A stretch of DNA of 29,030 bases from assembly GCA_033439295.1 (NCBI GenBank), contig JAVTLE010000009.1, positions 74 to 29,103 of the forward strand. Reading direction: 5' to 3'. This document shows positions 1 through 11,300 of this stretch, piece after piece. This DNA is from Deuterostichococcus epilithicus. Its lineage: Eukaryota > Chlorophyta > Trebouxiophyceae > Prasiolales > Stichococcaceae. The position numbers and the translations under genes were made by a program. How positions within the stretch are numbered: the first letter of the stretch is position 1; the number at the start of each line of letters is the position of its first letter. A model generated the notes under the pieces. That model had not been told where the DNA came from. It worked only from the letters and a program-made list of their open reading frames with translations, and searched no databases.

Positions 1-95
1 GTTGGTTGATGTACACTTCCTCCTCAATCTCGCCATTGAGGAAGGCGGTCTTGATGTCAAGTTGGTGGAGCTCCAGGTCCTTGAGGGCACTCGAG
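1..95 (-). pseudogene. Ty1/copia reverse transcriptase fragment (minus strand)
   Basis: Read on the minus strand, this stretch encodes a peptide containing LDIKTAFLNGEIEEEVYI, the highly conserved RT block of Ty1/copia polyproteins (RVT_2 family). It is a fragment only: it runs off the left edge of the window and stops near base 90-95, where an oppositely oriented copia fragment begins. No start or stop codon is associated with it. Family identity is secure from the KTAFLNG motif. Whether the rest of the element lies to the left of the window cannot be seen. Confidence 0.8.
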
Positions 96-236
96 GCTCA
101 AGGCTACACCGCAGCCGCGGAGCCCATTGAGCCACTCACCTACGAAGAAGCCGTCGCTTCCCCACAAGCTGACGCATGGCGTGCGGCAATGCAAGATGAG
201 CTGGCCTCCCTTTGCCGGGTCTTTCGCTTCGCATAG
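88..236 (+). pseudogene. Ty1/copia RT N-terminal fragment (plus strand)
   Basis: The plus-strand frame encodes EPLTYEEAVASPQADAWRAA followed by MQDELASL. This is the segment that opens the RVT_2 reverse transcriptase domain of Ty1/copia polyproteins. The homology ends within about ten codons of that block, at a stop near 236, so nothing of the catalytic RT follows. In an intact element this segment lies roughly 100 residues upstream of the KTAFLNG block, yet here the two are head to head on opposite strands. It is a dead remnant joined by rearrangement. Confidence 0.75.
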
Positions 237-593
237 AGGTCGGGAAGGGGTTTTAAACGGATTACTAACGTCGTGTTGTTTACAATTAACAGATAAACAT
301 GCCGGGGAATTAAGCTGCCCACGCTGCTCTCAAGTCGTCAGGCTGACGGTTGCGCACGTGCCGTTCGTCCATCCACTGCGCGTCTTGGTATGCTTGACAA
401 TCTTGCAATACGGCGCTGACCTGCAAAAACCTCTCCAGGATACTCAAGACAATCGAAGCAGTGTTCCTCGCCGGAGCTCGCCTGGCATACTGCTTCGACA
501 AGCCGGTTTTGCAGAACCTTAGAAACTGCAAGTGGCCAACCTCAGGCGCGCTTTTGCCGGTAGCCCGGCCCTGATCGCAGGGCTGCCTGCGAG
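237..593. other. Upstream region of the Hsp70-like gene, no gene seen
   Basis: These 357 bases separate the copia scraps from the first exon of the chaperone gene. The open frames here show no recognisable domain. The stretch presumably holds the promoter and 5' UTR of the downstream gene, but I see no convincing TATA box or heat-shock element. Confidence 0.4.
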
Positions 594-1894
594 ATGGCCG
601 ATCGGCAACCGAGACCAGTAGCGATTGGAATCGACCTTGGCACCTCTAACAGGTGCCTTCAGAATGTTGCGCTGGGCAAGCGTGCATGCTTGCCGGTGGT
701 TCGAGGAACAACCAACTGCGGCTGAGCTATAGTTTTGGTCCGCCTGCGCAGTGTTGCAGCGGTATGGACGCCTGCAGGCGCTGTCACAGTAAGCCGGAAG
801 AACGCATGCTTGAGACAAGTTTCACGCGCATGACTGGCATTGATATCTGCAGTCGGAGAGCATCTGCACAGCGACCCAACCGACGTGTGTGCGTAGAACA
901 CAGAAGCTTACATATTGACACAGATAAAGGATCAGTCCTCGCTGTATACGCCATCGGTCGTGGCTTTCACCGACAAGGGGGAGCGTCTGGTGGGCGACGT
1001 TGCGCGGCAACAGCAGCCCATGAATCCGCGGAACACGGTAAGACTGCCGGGATCTCACAGATCAGCTACATGAGCACCGTGAGAGTGCCATAAGCCTTGA
1101 TCATGAGCTGGGACATCTTGACAGCAGCACGTCAGTGTGCCAGCATGCCAGTATATGTCGAGTGGGCGACTGGATTTCATGGTTCAGATGTTTGCGTGGG
1201 GTTTTACTCCTTCGTGTCACATGCAAGCTGGCTGCGTGCAGATCCACAGCATCAAACAGATCATCGGACGGCAGTTTACAGACCCAGTCGTTGCTAAATC
1301 GAAGGCACACTGGCCCTTTACGGTCAAGGCAGGGCTTGACGGCAGCTGCAGAATCCTGGGTGCGATGATGGCATGCAAAAATCTCAGGGTCCATCGACGA
1401 TTGTGATGATGAGGACCGCACTGATGCATGAGCCGATCCGGAATTGACAGGTACGCCCAGCAACTGTTTGATTGCACCGCAGTGTCGCCAGGGGGGAGGC
1501 CTACAATGGTGCGCCCAGAGGCAGTCAGTGCTGCTGTGCTATCGCGGCTGAAGACCAACGCTGAACGGAAGCTGAACACGAGCATTGCAGGTGCTACGAC
1601 CTCGCAACAGCATCTGTCAGGGGCTGCACCTCTCTTAGCATATGCTCGCCTGCGACTTCAAATGTTTGCAGAAACGGGAGCCCTTGTCGTATCATATGTG
1701 TAATACGGATCTTGCTTGTCCAGCGACATAACGAGTTCATGCCAGGCTGGGTGCTCACTGTTACAGGAGCTGTCATCACTGTGCCGGCAAGCTTCAGTAA
1801 CGCGCAGCGCGCAGCCACCCAGGACGCAGCTGAGATTGCCGGCCTTAAGGTCTGCAACCCCACTGTGCAGTGTGATTAACATGCATAGACCCTT

Positions 1895-1927
<33 letters not shown>

Positions 1928-4900
1928 GGCTACGGCAGTAGCGGCGGCGGCGGCAGCAGCGGCAACTGCGGTGGCAGCGGCAGCAGCAGCAGCAGCAGCG
2001 GCAGCAGCGATGGCGAAAGTCGCAGCAGGGGCCTTCACATGGGCTGCAGATGTCTTGAATGTTGCCGTGCTGTTGATTGCACTCCATCCAACAGCAGCAC
2101 AGAGCAGATCTCGCAGCAGGTCAGTCATGCCGTGAGCGCTGGTCAAGTTGCTGGATGTCATGTGCACAGGTGCTGAAGCTCATGAATGAGCCCAGCTCAG
2201 CGGCCTATGTGTACGGAACCCTGCCACGGGATGCAGCCCTGACTGCTCGTCATATGCTGGTAGGCAATCACGCAGAACATTCCCACCTCCTAAAGGATGC
2301 ACACGACAGCCATGGATAGCACTCCTCCACCAGACTCACACACTACAGTGCCGCGAGATGAAGGCAGCATTCATTCAGTTGTGCCTAAAGCTTTCTCCAT
2401 GTGGAATGTGCCCCACAACCTTCTTGCTGAGCAGCACCAGCACATCGTTTGTGGTCACAAGCTCGGCTGATGCTGTGCATTACTGCCATTCGTCATGTTC
2501 AGGTGTTCGACCTCGGGGGTGGGACCCTGGACGTGGCTGTACTGTATGTTCCAGCCAGTACAGTTGCTGCCATAGGTTGGTCATGTGCAAGAAGATGTTG
2601 TCAATGATTAACCCTGCCGTAGCTGGAGCTCAAAATACGTGGCTTGCAAGGATATTAATATGCGAAATGTTATGGCATGCGGGCCGGCATTTCTTGGGAT
2701 TATATGTACCTGGTCAGACTTTGCAGTCCTGCTCAAAGGGCAGGCGCCACTCTGCGTGTTTCTTTTGTAGATGAGGACATGCATGTGAAAGCAGTGGACG
2801 CAGACCTGACGCTGGGTGGCGACTCGTTCACCGGACGACTGGCACAGCACTGTCTGCAGAAGCTGCCACAGGTCACAGGTGGGTCACGGCCTGCGCACAT
2901 GCGGCTACTGCCGCAAGGCTGGAATACTTGCAAGTGGAAATGTGCACACAAGCTCAACATCGTTTACAGCCTTGCTATGCCTGTGGCATGGTTGCACATG
3001 GACATCCTGCAGGTTAAGTATGTTTTTTATATCAAACCGCTCATGAAGGCATTTGATCTGTGTATGCCATCCAGGATTTGCAGAAGCTGTTTTCCGGAGG
3101 CCAGTTTTTCGCAGCGCTTTGTACCGAGAGTGTGAAAATGTGAAGGTATATGAAGTCGACGCTTGCTCACTGTCCATGGCTGCCATCCACTATGGCTTCC
3201 CAATTGCCAGTCCGCTAGCCAAAGAACAAGGTGCTGCCGTGTCGTCTCTGCTCTCGGTCCTAAAAGTAGAATCTGGCTCACTGGTTTCCGAAGAGTGCTT
3301 CTGCCTGGCGGTGCAGAGGTCACTTTCAGAGTGTCAGAGCAGCGTCTGCAACATTCTGATGGGAGGCGACAGAGTAGTCCAGATGGAGATCACCCGACAG
3401 CTCTTTGAGGAGCTGTGCGAAGCCGACTTCCAGCGGATCCATGGTCCCCTTGAACGGGTACGTTTTGTGTGCCACCTAGGTCACATAAACCTTGTCGTCA
3501 TGATGCTTCAGTGATCGTTGCCTGCATGCCGGCGGGGAGTAGTCTTGGTTCTCAGGGGAAGGCAGCCTTGCACAGGTTGCTATTTCGTGTGCTGTTGGAT
3601 CCGTGTCATATGCCTGCTGTACCAGTGAGCCGGTACGCAGGATATCACTCGTTCCTTTCCAGCATCCAAGCTGAAATTTGTCTGCTTGGAATGTGAACCC
3701 AATGGACAGCTAGTGGCTTGGTGCACTGGGTTCTATGGATGCGATCAGCCTCACGACCTTTGGCCCCAAAGCCTCTGCACTGACCTTGACAACAGCAGCT
3801 GCCGTCAGCACAACATTATAAAAATTATTCCAACATCGGAAAACTGATTGGATAGTCGATTGACTGACACCATTGCTGCAGAGCTGCTGTGTAGTTGTGC
3901 AGGGCATCGTGGGTGCGGCTGGCGGGCAACTGTGCTCAGAAGCGACTCGCCATTGGTATGCTAGCAGCTGCCGGCTGTGTTTTGGCACAGTCAGACAAAT
4001 TGGGGGTTGCCGAATGCTCTGTGTGGCACGTGCGCAGGTGCTTCAGCAAGCCCGGCTGCATCGCGACGACATTGATCGGGTGCTGCTAGTCGGCGGCTCC
4101 ACCCGCATTCCCGCCGTGCGTGCTCTACTGATGGACTACTTCGGGGACCGGGTGCAGCTCAACCACCAGGTGTGCCACCGGCCAGGACGGTGTGCATCCG
4201 GGCAAAGCCAAGATGAGCGCTGCTGCAGCCGGTGGCGATGTAAGATTCGCCTGGTCACAGTACATTCCGCATTCGCAACATGGCCCCGGAGCCCGAGTTC
4301 ACACCAGTGAGAGAGATATGTGTCATTGTCCAGGACCTCTATGACCCGACTGTTTCTGATAGGACCGGCTCCCTGGTCTTGATGGCACGAAGGTCGCCAC
4401 ATGAGACGGGCGCTTGTACTTGAACCTGTGAGGGGCGCTGGCAGCACGAGCTGCTGCCCCCCAAAACGGTATGCATGTTGCACCGCGCCATGCATGTCAG
4501 TTCATGCCCTTCACGCGCCGCACTGCTCCTGTCCAGGTGGACCCGGACGAGGCTGTAGCCCATGGAGCCGCCATTGAGGCGGCGCGTCTCATGGGCATGC
4601 TGCAGTCGGAACCCATGGATCGAGAGAACATCAGGTGCAACGGCGCAGGGGGCTGTTGCTGTGTGCAGTGTACTGCGTGAGCATGCTCTCCGGATGTGCA
4701 TGGTGTCCTGGACAGCTGAACTGTGCCTCAGGCACTTGCGCAGCTTCCCTGCCTCACATGCAAGTCTAACAAGACAGCCGGCAGTGTATGCGGCCTTGTG
4801 CCAGCAGCCACCAGTGCCGCGGGTGATGCCAGTAGGCAGGCCGCTAACAGCCACCTGCTGCCAGGCAACCTCACCAGCGGGTGCAATAGACCAGAATGCA

Positions 4901-7634
4901 GCAGCTCGATGCCATCTCGACTATGACTGACTGCAGGTCAGTGAGCGACCCTAACATGGCATCCGAGCACCAGGAGGTCATGGAAAACCTGCGGGGTACC
5001 CTGGGAGGAGGTTCGCGTCCGCAGAGCGTAAGCCTGCCTGACTCCCCTCTTCATATTCTGCTGCCCCTTTGCCAGCTGCTCCCCTTCGCAGCCAGACGAG
5101 CTGCCAGCGCTCTCGTGGTTGCTATCGGTCGGGAAGCAGCCAGTCAGGTCCACTTTCCTAAGGATGCTACGAGCTCCAGATGTTTGCATGTGCTTTCTCA
5201 ATGGGGCAGCCGCCATGGCTGGGGGCACCATCACGGTATGATCCACCTGCTGGTCCTAAGCCACAATGCACCCGACCATCTGGCTCCTGCAACAAGTAGG
5301 CAGCGATGAGTACCGCAGTTGGCGCCAGCAGCTGTTTTGACAAGCATCTTTGGTCCAAAATTCCTCGGTGCTATCTCTCGTCTGCAGATGCAAGTGGCGC
5401 AGACAATGCCAGGACCAGCTGGCAAGCCGCAGCTCGCCCAGCTTCCACGCATGGGAACCAGCTTCGATGTGCTGCCCCACACGCTGGGCATTGTGTACGG
5501 ACAAGGTGCTTGGGTCCACATGCTGGTGCAGAGGGACACCCTGTGATGAGACCCCTAACAAGCGATGTGCTCCTGACACCGACATGCTCACAGGGTTCTG
5601 GTCAGAGTCTGCATCACGTGAGCTTGTCTTGATGTGAAGCCATTCGGCCTGGCTGATGTGCCACTCGTGTCCACAGTTACACATCAGTTATAATGTGCCA
5701 AACGGCACGTTTCAGCATGTTCAACCGCACTGCAGGGGAGTGCTGGCACATGCTTGAAGCAAACACCCCATACCCGGTGACGCATGAGCAAGACTTTCCA
5801 AAGCAGAGCGCCGACCAGGACAGCATCACCATTAGGTGCGATGCCGTGCAGACAGCAATGTCAGAGCCACATCGTTGCTGTGTCACCCAAAACAAAACAC
5901 AATGCTCCTTAACAAAACGTCCACTGCAAGTGGGCTATAAGACCCAGTGACCTGCTCCAGAAACGCCTAATGGACATGCCGCTGCCCATATGCACCTAAG
6001 ATCGCGTGCAGCAGCATTATGAACATCACTCCCTCCCACAGCAGGGAGCCCCTTTGCAATGACACGCATGATAATCTACTTGACCGTCGCAGAGCAAACA
6101 CAGTCGCCTGGGAGGCTGCCCATGAGCCTCGTGTCGTCGATTCACTCGTGAGCATGTTCCCACCTGCAGTGTGGTGGAGGGTGAGTCGCTGCAGGCGGTG
6201 GAGAATGTACTGGTGGGCCGCTTCATGGTGTCGGGAATGCGGGCAATGCCCTCTGGCATCAACGTCAAGTTCAATGTCAATGACAACGGAATCGTGGAGG
6301 TGGGGTGCCCTTCCACTTCAATTCTGCGATTAGCTCTTTTTGCGGTTCTGCCTTGGGCAATGTCAGGCGTTTTTCAGGCCTTCATACTGCAGCCTGTGGT
6401 CTTCGGAGGGTCAGCTGTCTTCTTGACGGGCAGAGTTTCGGCGGAATCATGAGCTGTTGACGCAGCACACTGGGCATGAACACACCAATGGCGTACAGCT
6501 GGCAGCGTGCAGCCACACGGTTGTCAAGAGCGTGCAGTTGGCCGGCATCTCGCTCGCAGGTTACGGCGCGGTCGCTGGACGACCCTGCTAACACGGCGGG
6601 CATCAAGGTGACAGCACTCCAACCCAGGGTGCCTCGGGAAGATCTGAAGAGGCTACAGCTCGAGGTGAACGCACGGACCTCCTCTGTGGGGTCCTTCACA
6701 ATTCATTATGCATGACATTTTCTCCTGTGTGCATACTTCTTTGCACTTCGGCAGAACATCCAGCAGGTCGTGCAGTTTCATGTGATGCCCTGAGCTGGGG
6801 CAGCTGTCGCAGGCGGCGCACATAGTGCTGGCTGCGTTCTGCACGGTAATGGCGCAGAGTCTATCATTGACTGCCCTGTCTGCAAGCCGACCCTGGTTCT
6901 CGGGGGCGGCAGGATCACATTCGCCTTGCCAGCTTGGTCATGTGTGTTACGTGCCGTCTTCTCGAGCCTGTTGTTCTGTCGTCTACACCCTGCAGGAGGA
7001 ACTCAAGCAACAGCTGGAACAGTTGATCCAGGATGCAGAAGCGCAGCTCAAGGTGCGTTCTGCTGACCGAGCAATGTTGGATGCTTGCCAGTGGTCCACG
7101 AATGCTTTGCGGATGCAGGAAGTTACTAGTATTAGAGCTGCTGCATGCTGCGCTGCAAGCGCACAGCACCCTCCAGCTGTGGATTTTTGTGATGACTTGG
7201 AGAACGCCGTGCTGAACCTGGCAGCCACAATTGAGCAGCAGCAGCAGCTTCGCAGCCCATATGCTGGACACTCTATATGACAGCTCTCAGGTTGCCTGCA
7301 GGGATTTGACATAAGCGACCACACAATGATGCACTACCGCAACATCGTCGCACAGGCACGGGGGTACATCATGGGCTCGCAGACGTTGTCCGCCGATGAG
7401 CTTTCGGATTTGAAGTGCGCACTCGATCTGCCCGCATTGCGATACCAGTGCTCTTCCTCAGTCGCTCACGTGTTGCAAGTAGGGCTGACATGCAGACAAA
7501 CATACACATTGACACACGACAAAAGTTTTCGGCGGCGTACATTTTCAAATGTTCTGCCCGTGTCCTTGCAGACACCAAGCCGAACACGTTCCGGTCTTGA
7601 TCAATCCAGACAGCTTCCGCTGAAGCAAAAGTAG
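594..7634 (+). CDS. Hsp70-family chaperone, HscC-like, about 22 exons
   Basis: ATP-dependent Hsp70 chaperone spread over many short exons. Phase-consistent exons read from splice signals: 594-652, 752-788, 936-1037, 1242-1359, 1483-1590, 1767-1849, 2170-2259, 2503-2543, 2727-2878, 3075-3145, 3317-3457, 4038-4169, 4537-4634, 4937-5010, 5210-5235, 5388-5505, 5736-5835, 6170-6299, 6560-6664, 6813-6845, 6996-7052, then terminal exon(s) around 7167-7634. The start ATG at 594 gives MADRQPRP then IGIDLGTSN (phosphate-1). Later exons give [42 protein letters not shown] (phosphate-2), [17 protein letters not shown] (adenosine motif), [25 protein letters not shown] and ADQDSITI. The model totals about 660 residues, a normal Hsp70 length. 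Departures from canonical DnaK ([10 protein letters not shown] for EPTAAALAYG; a rewritten TPLSLGIET segment; the QDSIT motif) resemble HscC. A microexon may be missed between 788 and 936. The 26-base exon, the 33-base exon and the 3' end are uncertain; one alternative stop is at 7278-7280. No organelle signal is evident. Confidence 0.82.
1895..2010. repeat. (GCN)n trinucleotide repeat within an Hsp70 intron
   Basis: About 38 imperfect units of GCA/GCG/GCC/GCT form a microsatellite. It lies inside the intron 1850-2169, between the exon ending in AEIAGLK and the exon beginning VLKLMNEP. Because the unit is GCN on one strand and NGC on the other, long alanine-rich open frames exist on both strands. 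They are by-products of the repeat and interrupt no conserved Hsp70 block. Confidence 0.9.
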
Positions 7635-8343
7635 CATAGGCAGCTGAAGCAAGTCTGGCATCGGCAAAATTTTGCAACTGGGAAGCGTCCTGCGCATTGG
7701 TCTTCCTGTGCCAGCCGCTTGCAGTCTGCTGGCCTACCAATATGCATAGTAAGGAGGAACAAGATGTACATTCATTGCAGCATAGAGAGCAGTGGTCGGC
7801 AGCGGTGGTGCTTTGTGCAGTGGCCGCCTGACCAATGCCAACCTGTCGGGTCGTCCGTGCAGCATCCACAGTGCGGCAATGACAGGAACACGTGCAGTGG
7901 TGCAGCACATACAGCACATAGGGAACTTGGCTCCACAACAAAAAAGAGTGTCTGACTGCTGCAGAGCTCCCTCATGTCCCTATACGACTCGTTGCGGTTC
8001 TGGGTGGATCAACCTGAGTGTTTTCAGTCTCGTCTGTCAGGGATCTACCATTTTACAAAGCATCCTTCTTTGTTGCACACAGGGTGAAGCAATGCACAGC
8101 AGGACAAGGGTGCTTGTCTTCCAAGTAGTTGCATCATGTCGAGGCATTTCTCCCCCGTCGACATGCATGCAATTACAGCAATGCCATGGCATTATATCCG
8201 CGTCAAGCCCACGTTGCCACGCATGCCGCCGCCAGCAACAGTCGACGCCAGCAGCCCAGTCAAGGACCCACCCGCATCTCGTCCGCGGCCATTCCCAAAA
8301 CTTAGAGCTCACATATCCTGCTGTTATCAGCCCGAGCGAGTAT
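7635..8343. other. Intergenic gap between convergent genes
   Basis: About 700 bases lie between the 3' end of the Hsp70-like gene (plus) and the stop of the kinase gene (minus). No coding homology is visible. A minus-strand TGTAA, the polyadenylation signal of many chlorophyte mRNAs, occurs at 8177-8173, roughly 170 bases past the kinase stop, and another near 8055. Either could end the kinase transcript. This is suggestive only. Confidence 0.35.
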
Positions 8344-11300
8344 TCAGCGGTGTAGGGGTGCGGCCCGTCGCGCCAGCTCCAACACATTCTCAATCGATGG
8401 GCGCGCTACCGCCTCGGGCGCCAGCATCGCCGAGATGAGCGCCTGCAGCTCTGAGGAGCGGCCCGGGGTGATGCGCGGCTGCCGCGGCACCCGCGTATAG
8501 TCCACATGCGCGCATGAACATAGCCGTTTGACTCACACGCAACATGACGGCGTCAGCCATGCTCACTCCCAGCTTACGCGGCAGTCATGCAGTGCCTGTG
8601 CAACTGTGTGTGCAGCCAAAGCGCTGGCCCCTGATCGGCTGCGGCGCAGGGTATGTGAAGCTTTACAGAGGGATCTTTGACATCCTTGCCCTCAGAGCCC
8701 ATCAGGTGATGAGACGGCCGAGGCGCGGGCAGCCTGCTGCCCGGCGCTTTTGTGGGTGCAATAACACATGCTGAGGCGACCTATCCAGCAAGTCTTATGA
8801 CAAGTGGCGGCAAAGCTGTATGAACACAGGTTGCACGACCGTACATGAATGTTGACAGAGCCCTGCCAAGACCTCATCTGTGTGGAGATGCTGTTCATCG
8901 CCAATCGAACTCGCACTCTTCAGGTTTCAGCAGTGCGGGGTTGACAGTGCACGAGGACCGAGCACTGACCTGGTACCACTCTTTTGACTTGGTGAAAAAA
9001 GGATGGCTAAGATAGGTAATCTCCCACAGTATCACGCCCAGTGCCCAAATGTCGGATGCTGGAGTTGGCCGCGTCACCTGCGGTCAGGAGGAGAAGTGTT
9101 GTTACCATGCATACTCCCAAAGTACAGGTGTGCTGATGAATAGGCCTGCGTCTGCTTGAGCCGTTGGCCGGCAAAGTAAGTACTGATTGTGTCATCTGCC
9201 GTCAATGTGAGCCAGGTCCCCAAGTAGAGGTGGTTTCTAGTGAGCAGTGTCAGACATGGAAGCTTGAGCTGCACACGAGAAGTCGAGACAGCAGGCTCCT
9301 GGTGAGCATTTAATGAGTTGCGGTCGACAGAGCAGGAACACTCCAGGCTCAGAACCATGCCCGGTGTCCAGCCGGCTGACCTGGGTGGCAGCAGCGGCAG
9401 TTCAGGCAACAGGCCTGCAGGTAGTGACAGCATCTCGAACCATGTCCAATGGCGTGGCTGCTGCGGCTTCGACTCCTGAGCGCTGTGCCGAACAGCGCAA
9501 CACTCACATGGGTCCTGCAGCTCTGTGCAGACTGAGGGACTAACAGGGAACTGTCTCGGGGAGCCACAATGTTGCTTCGGGCCTTGCCATGGAACTATAG
9601 CTGTTCCAGGTGTCACTATCTTGCCACGGACCTTGTCGTCCAGCATTGCCTCCACAATTTCCGGCGCCATGTAGAAGGGCGTGCCGCACGCGTGCGTCTT
9701 GCCGGCCATGGCAGAGTGCTGGATGCTGGCATGCGGCCGCCGGGTCGTCGGCGCCGCCAACGCCCTCGCTAGCCCAAAGTCCGCTGCAGCTTGGCGACAG
9801 GCCGCATGTAAAACTTGCGGCACACACATTACGAGCGACAACTGGCAAAAGGCTGATATGAAAGCTTATGTGACCATTGCAGACGGCACAGGTTAGCGCT
9901 GCCAGAGTGGCGAACTGATTTTGACGACGATGCGGCCGCCCGCCTCCTCGAAGATGAGCACATTGTTGGGCTTTAGGTCCCTGTGCACGATTCCCCTCGC
10001 ATGCAGGTACTCCAGCCCGCTGGCCATCTGCACAACAAATACCTGCACCTCAGCAGTTTTGATGCCAATGCCTGAGGAGCAGGATGGCACGAGAAGCCAT
10101 CCGATGGCTGGAGCAGGAAACAAGCAAGCATGTCATCTGGTGATAGTCTGACCAGGAGTCAGAACACTGCTGGGGAAATCCAGTGGACGGCTTGCATCAG
10201 TTGATGGTGCAACAGGGTGCATTGTGCATGCAGGCATGTCAACCAACCGAGCCTCTGTGCAGCACCACCCGGTGAGCTGTACATGCTGGGTGCAGAATAA
10301 CCACTGCAACGACAAGGTGCTGCACTCTGCTGCACACTTGAGGGCGTGCTGGCCGAGGTCATGCGTGGACGCATGCAGAACCTCGAGCAAATGTCATGCC
10401 ACAGCTGCATGCTGTTCACACTGACTCTGAAGCATCAGTGCTGAGTAAGCCCATGCAACTTCTTGTAGCGGCGCCTCGTTTCAGGAACAAACAGGACCTG
10501 TGCGGCATAGGTTGCAGTACTTTGACAGCGCTGCTGCAAAGCGCATTAACTCAGCCATCAGGGATGCTTAATCCAGAGCTGAGGAGCCATTCTCACCTGA
10601 CGCAGCAGGCCCCACACCACCGACTCCGCATGCAGTTGCTTCCTGTGTTGCCTGCACAGGCAAGGAGTGGGGTGACATGTGCTGCACTCGTCGTGTCAGG
10701 CCATCATATGGTAAGATGGCTGTCGCCGCTCGCTCTCGAGTCGTGCAGCTGTGAGGTAGCATACGCTGCAGTACAGGACTGCATGTCACACGAATGGCAA
10801 CTGTGGCCAGACTGAAACCGCAACATCCCGCCCACAGGCCACGAGTCTCGCCACTTCTGCACCACTTTTGCAATGCGGTCTCCTGCTGTTGTTGGCTGCT
10901 GTTCTTGGATGCTACTGTTGCAGACGACAGCATCTTGCCAGTGGGATCTGAACCCCAGCTGGCATCACACCATATCCAAGTGGGCAGCAGATGGTGCTGT
11001 CGGTGACATATCGCCAAGATGTGCCTTCGAGGGAAGTGCGAAGAGCCCTAGCATTTGGCACACACTGGCAGCTACCTGGTGTCGGCTGCCATAATGAAAG
11101 AGTTTCAACAAAATAGCCCGCACGTCTTGGCGGTGGCAGATCATCGGCAACATCTTTGGCCAGACAGCCACGCGGCATGCTGCGCCTCAGCGCATGGGCG
11201 AGCAACACTCTGAGTGCACCTACCTTGCCCGAATGTCGCCGTGCAGGTCGCCGCGGCTCGCAAACTCCAGCACGATGAACAGCTTGCCGGCTTTGCTGCT

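Noticed and set aside
1658-2167. Alanine-rich open frames on both strands
   Set aside because: They are created by the (GCN)n repeat and sit in the intron between two phase-matched Hsp70 exons; no homology outside the repeat.
9977-10123. Extended kinase exon reading VFVVQ before MASGLEYLH
   Set aside because: The neighbouring exon 10651-10597 ends in LLRQ at phase 0 and joins directly to ATG at 10027, giving the expected QMASGLEYLH, so the extra residues are intron.
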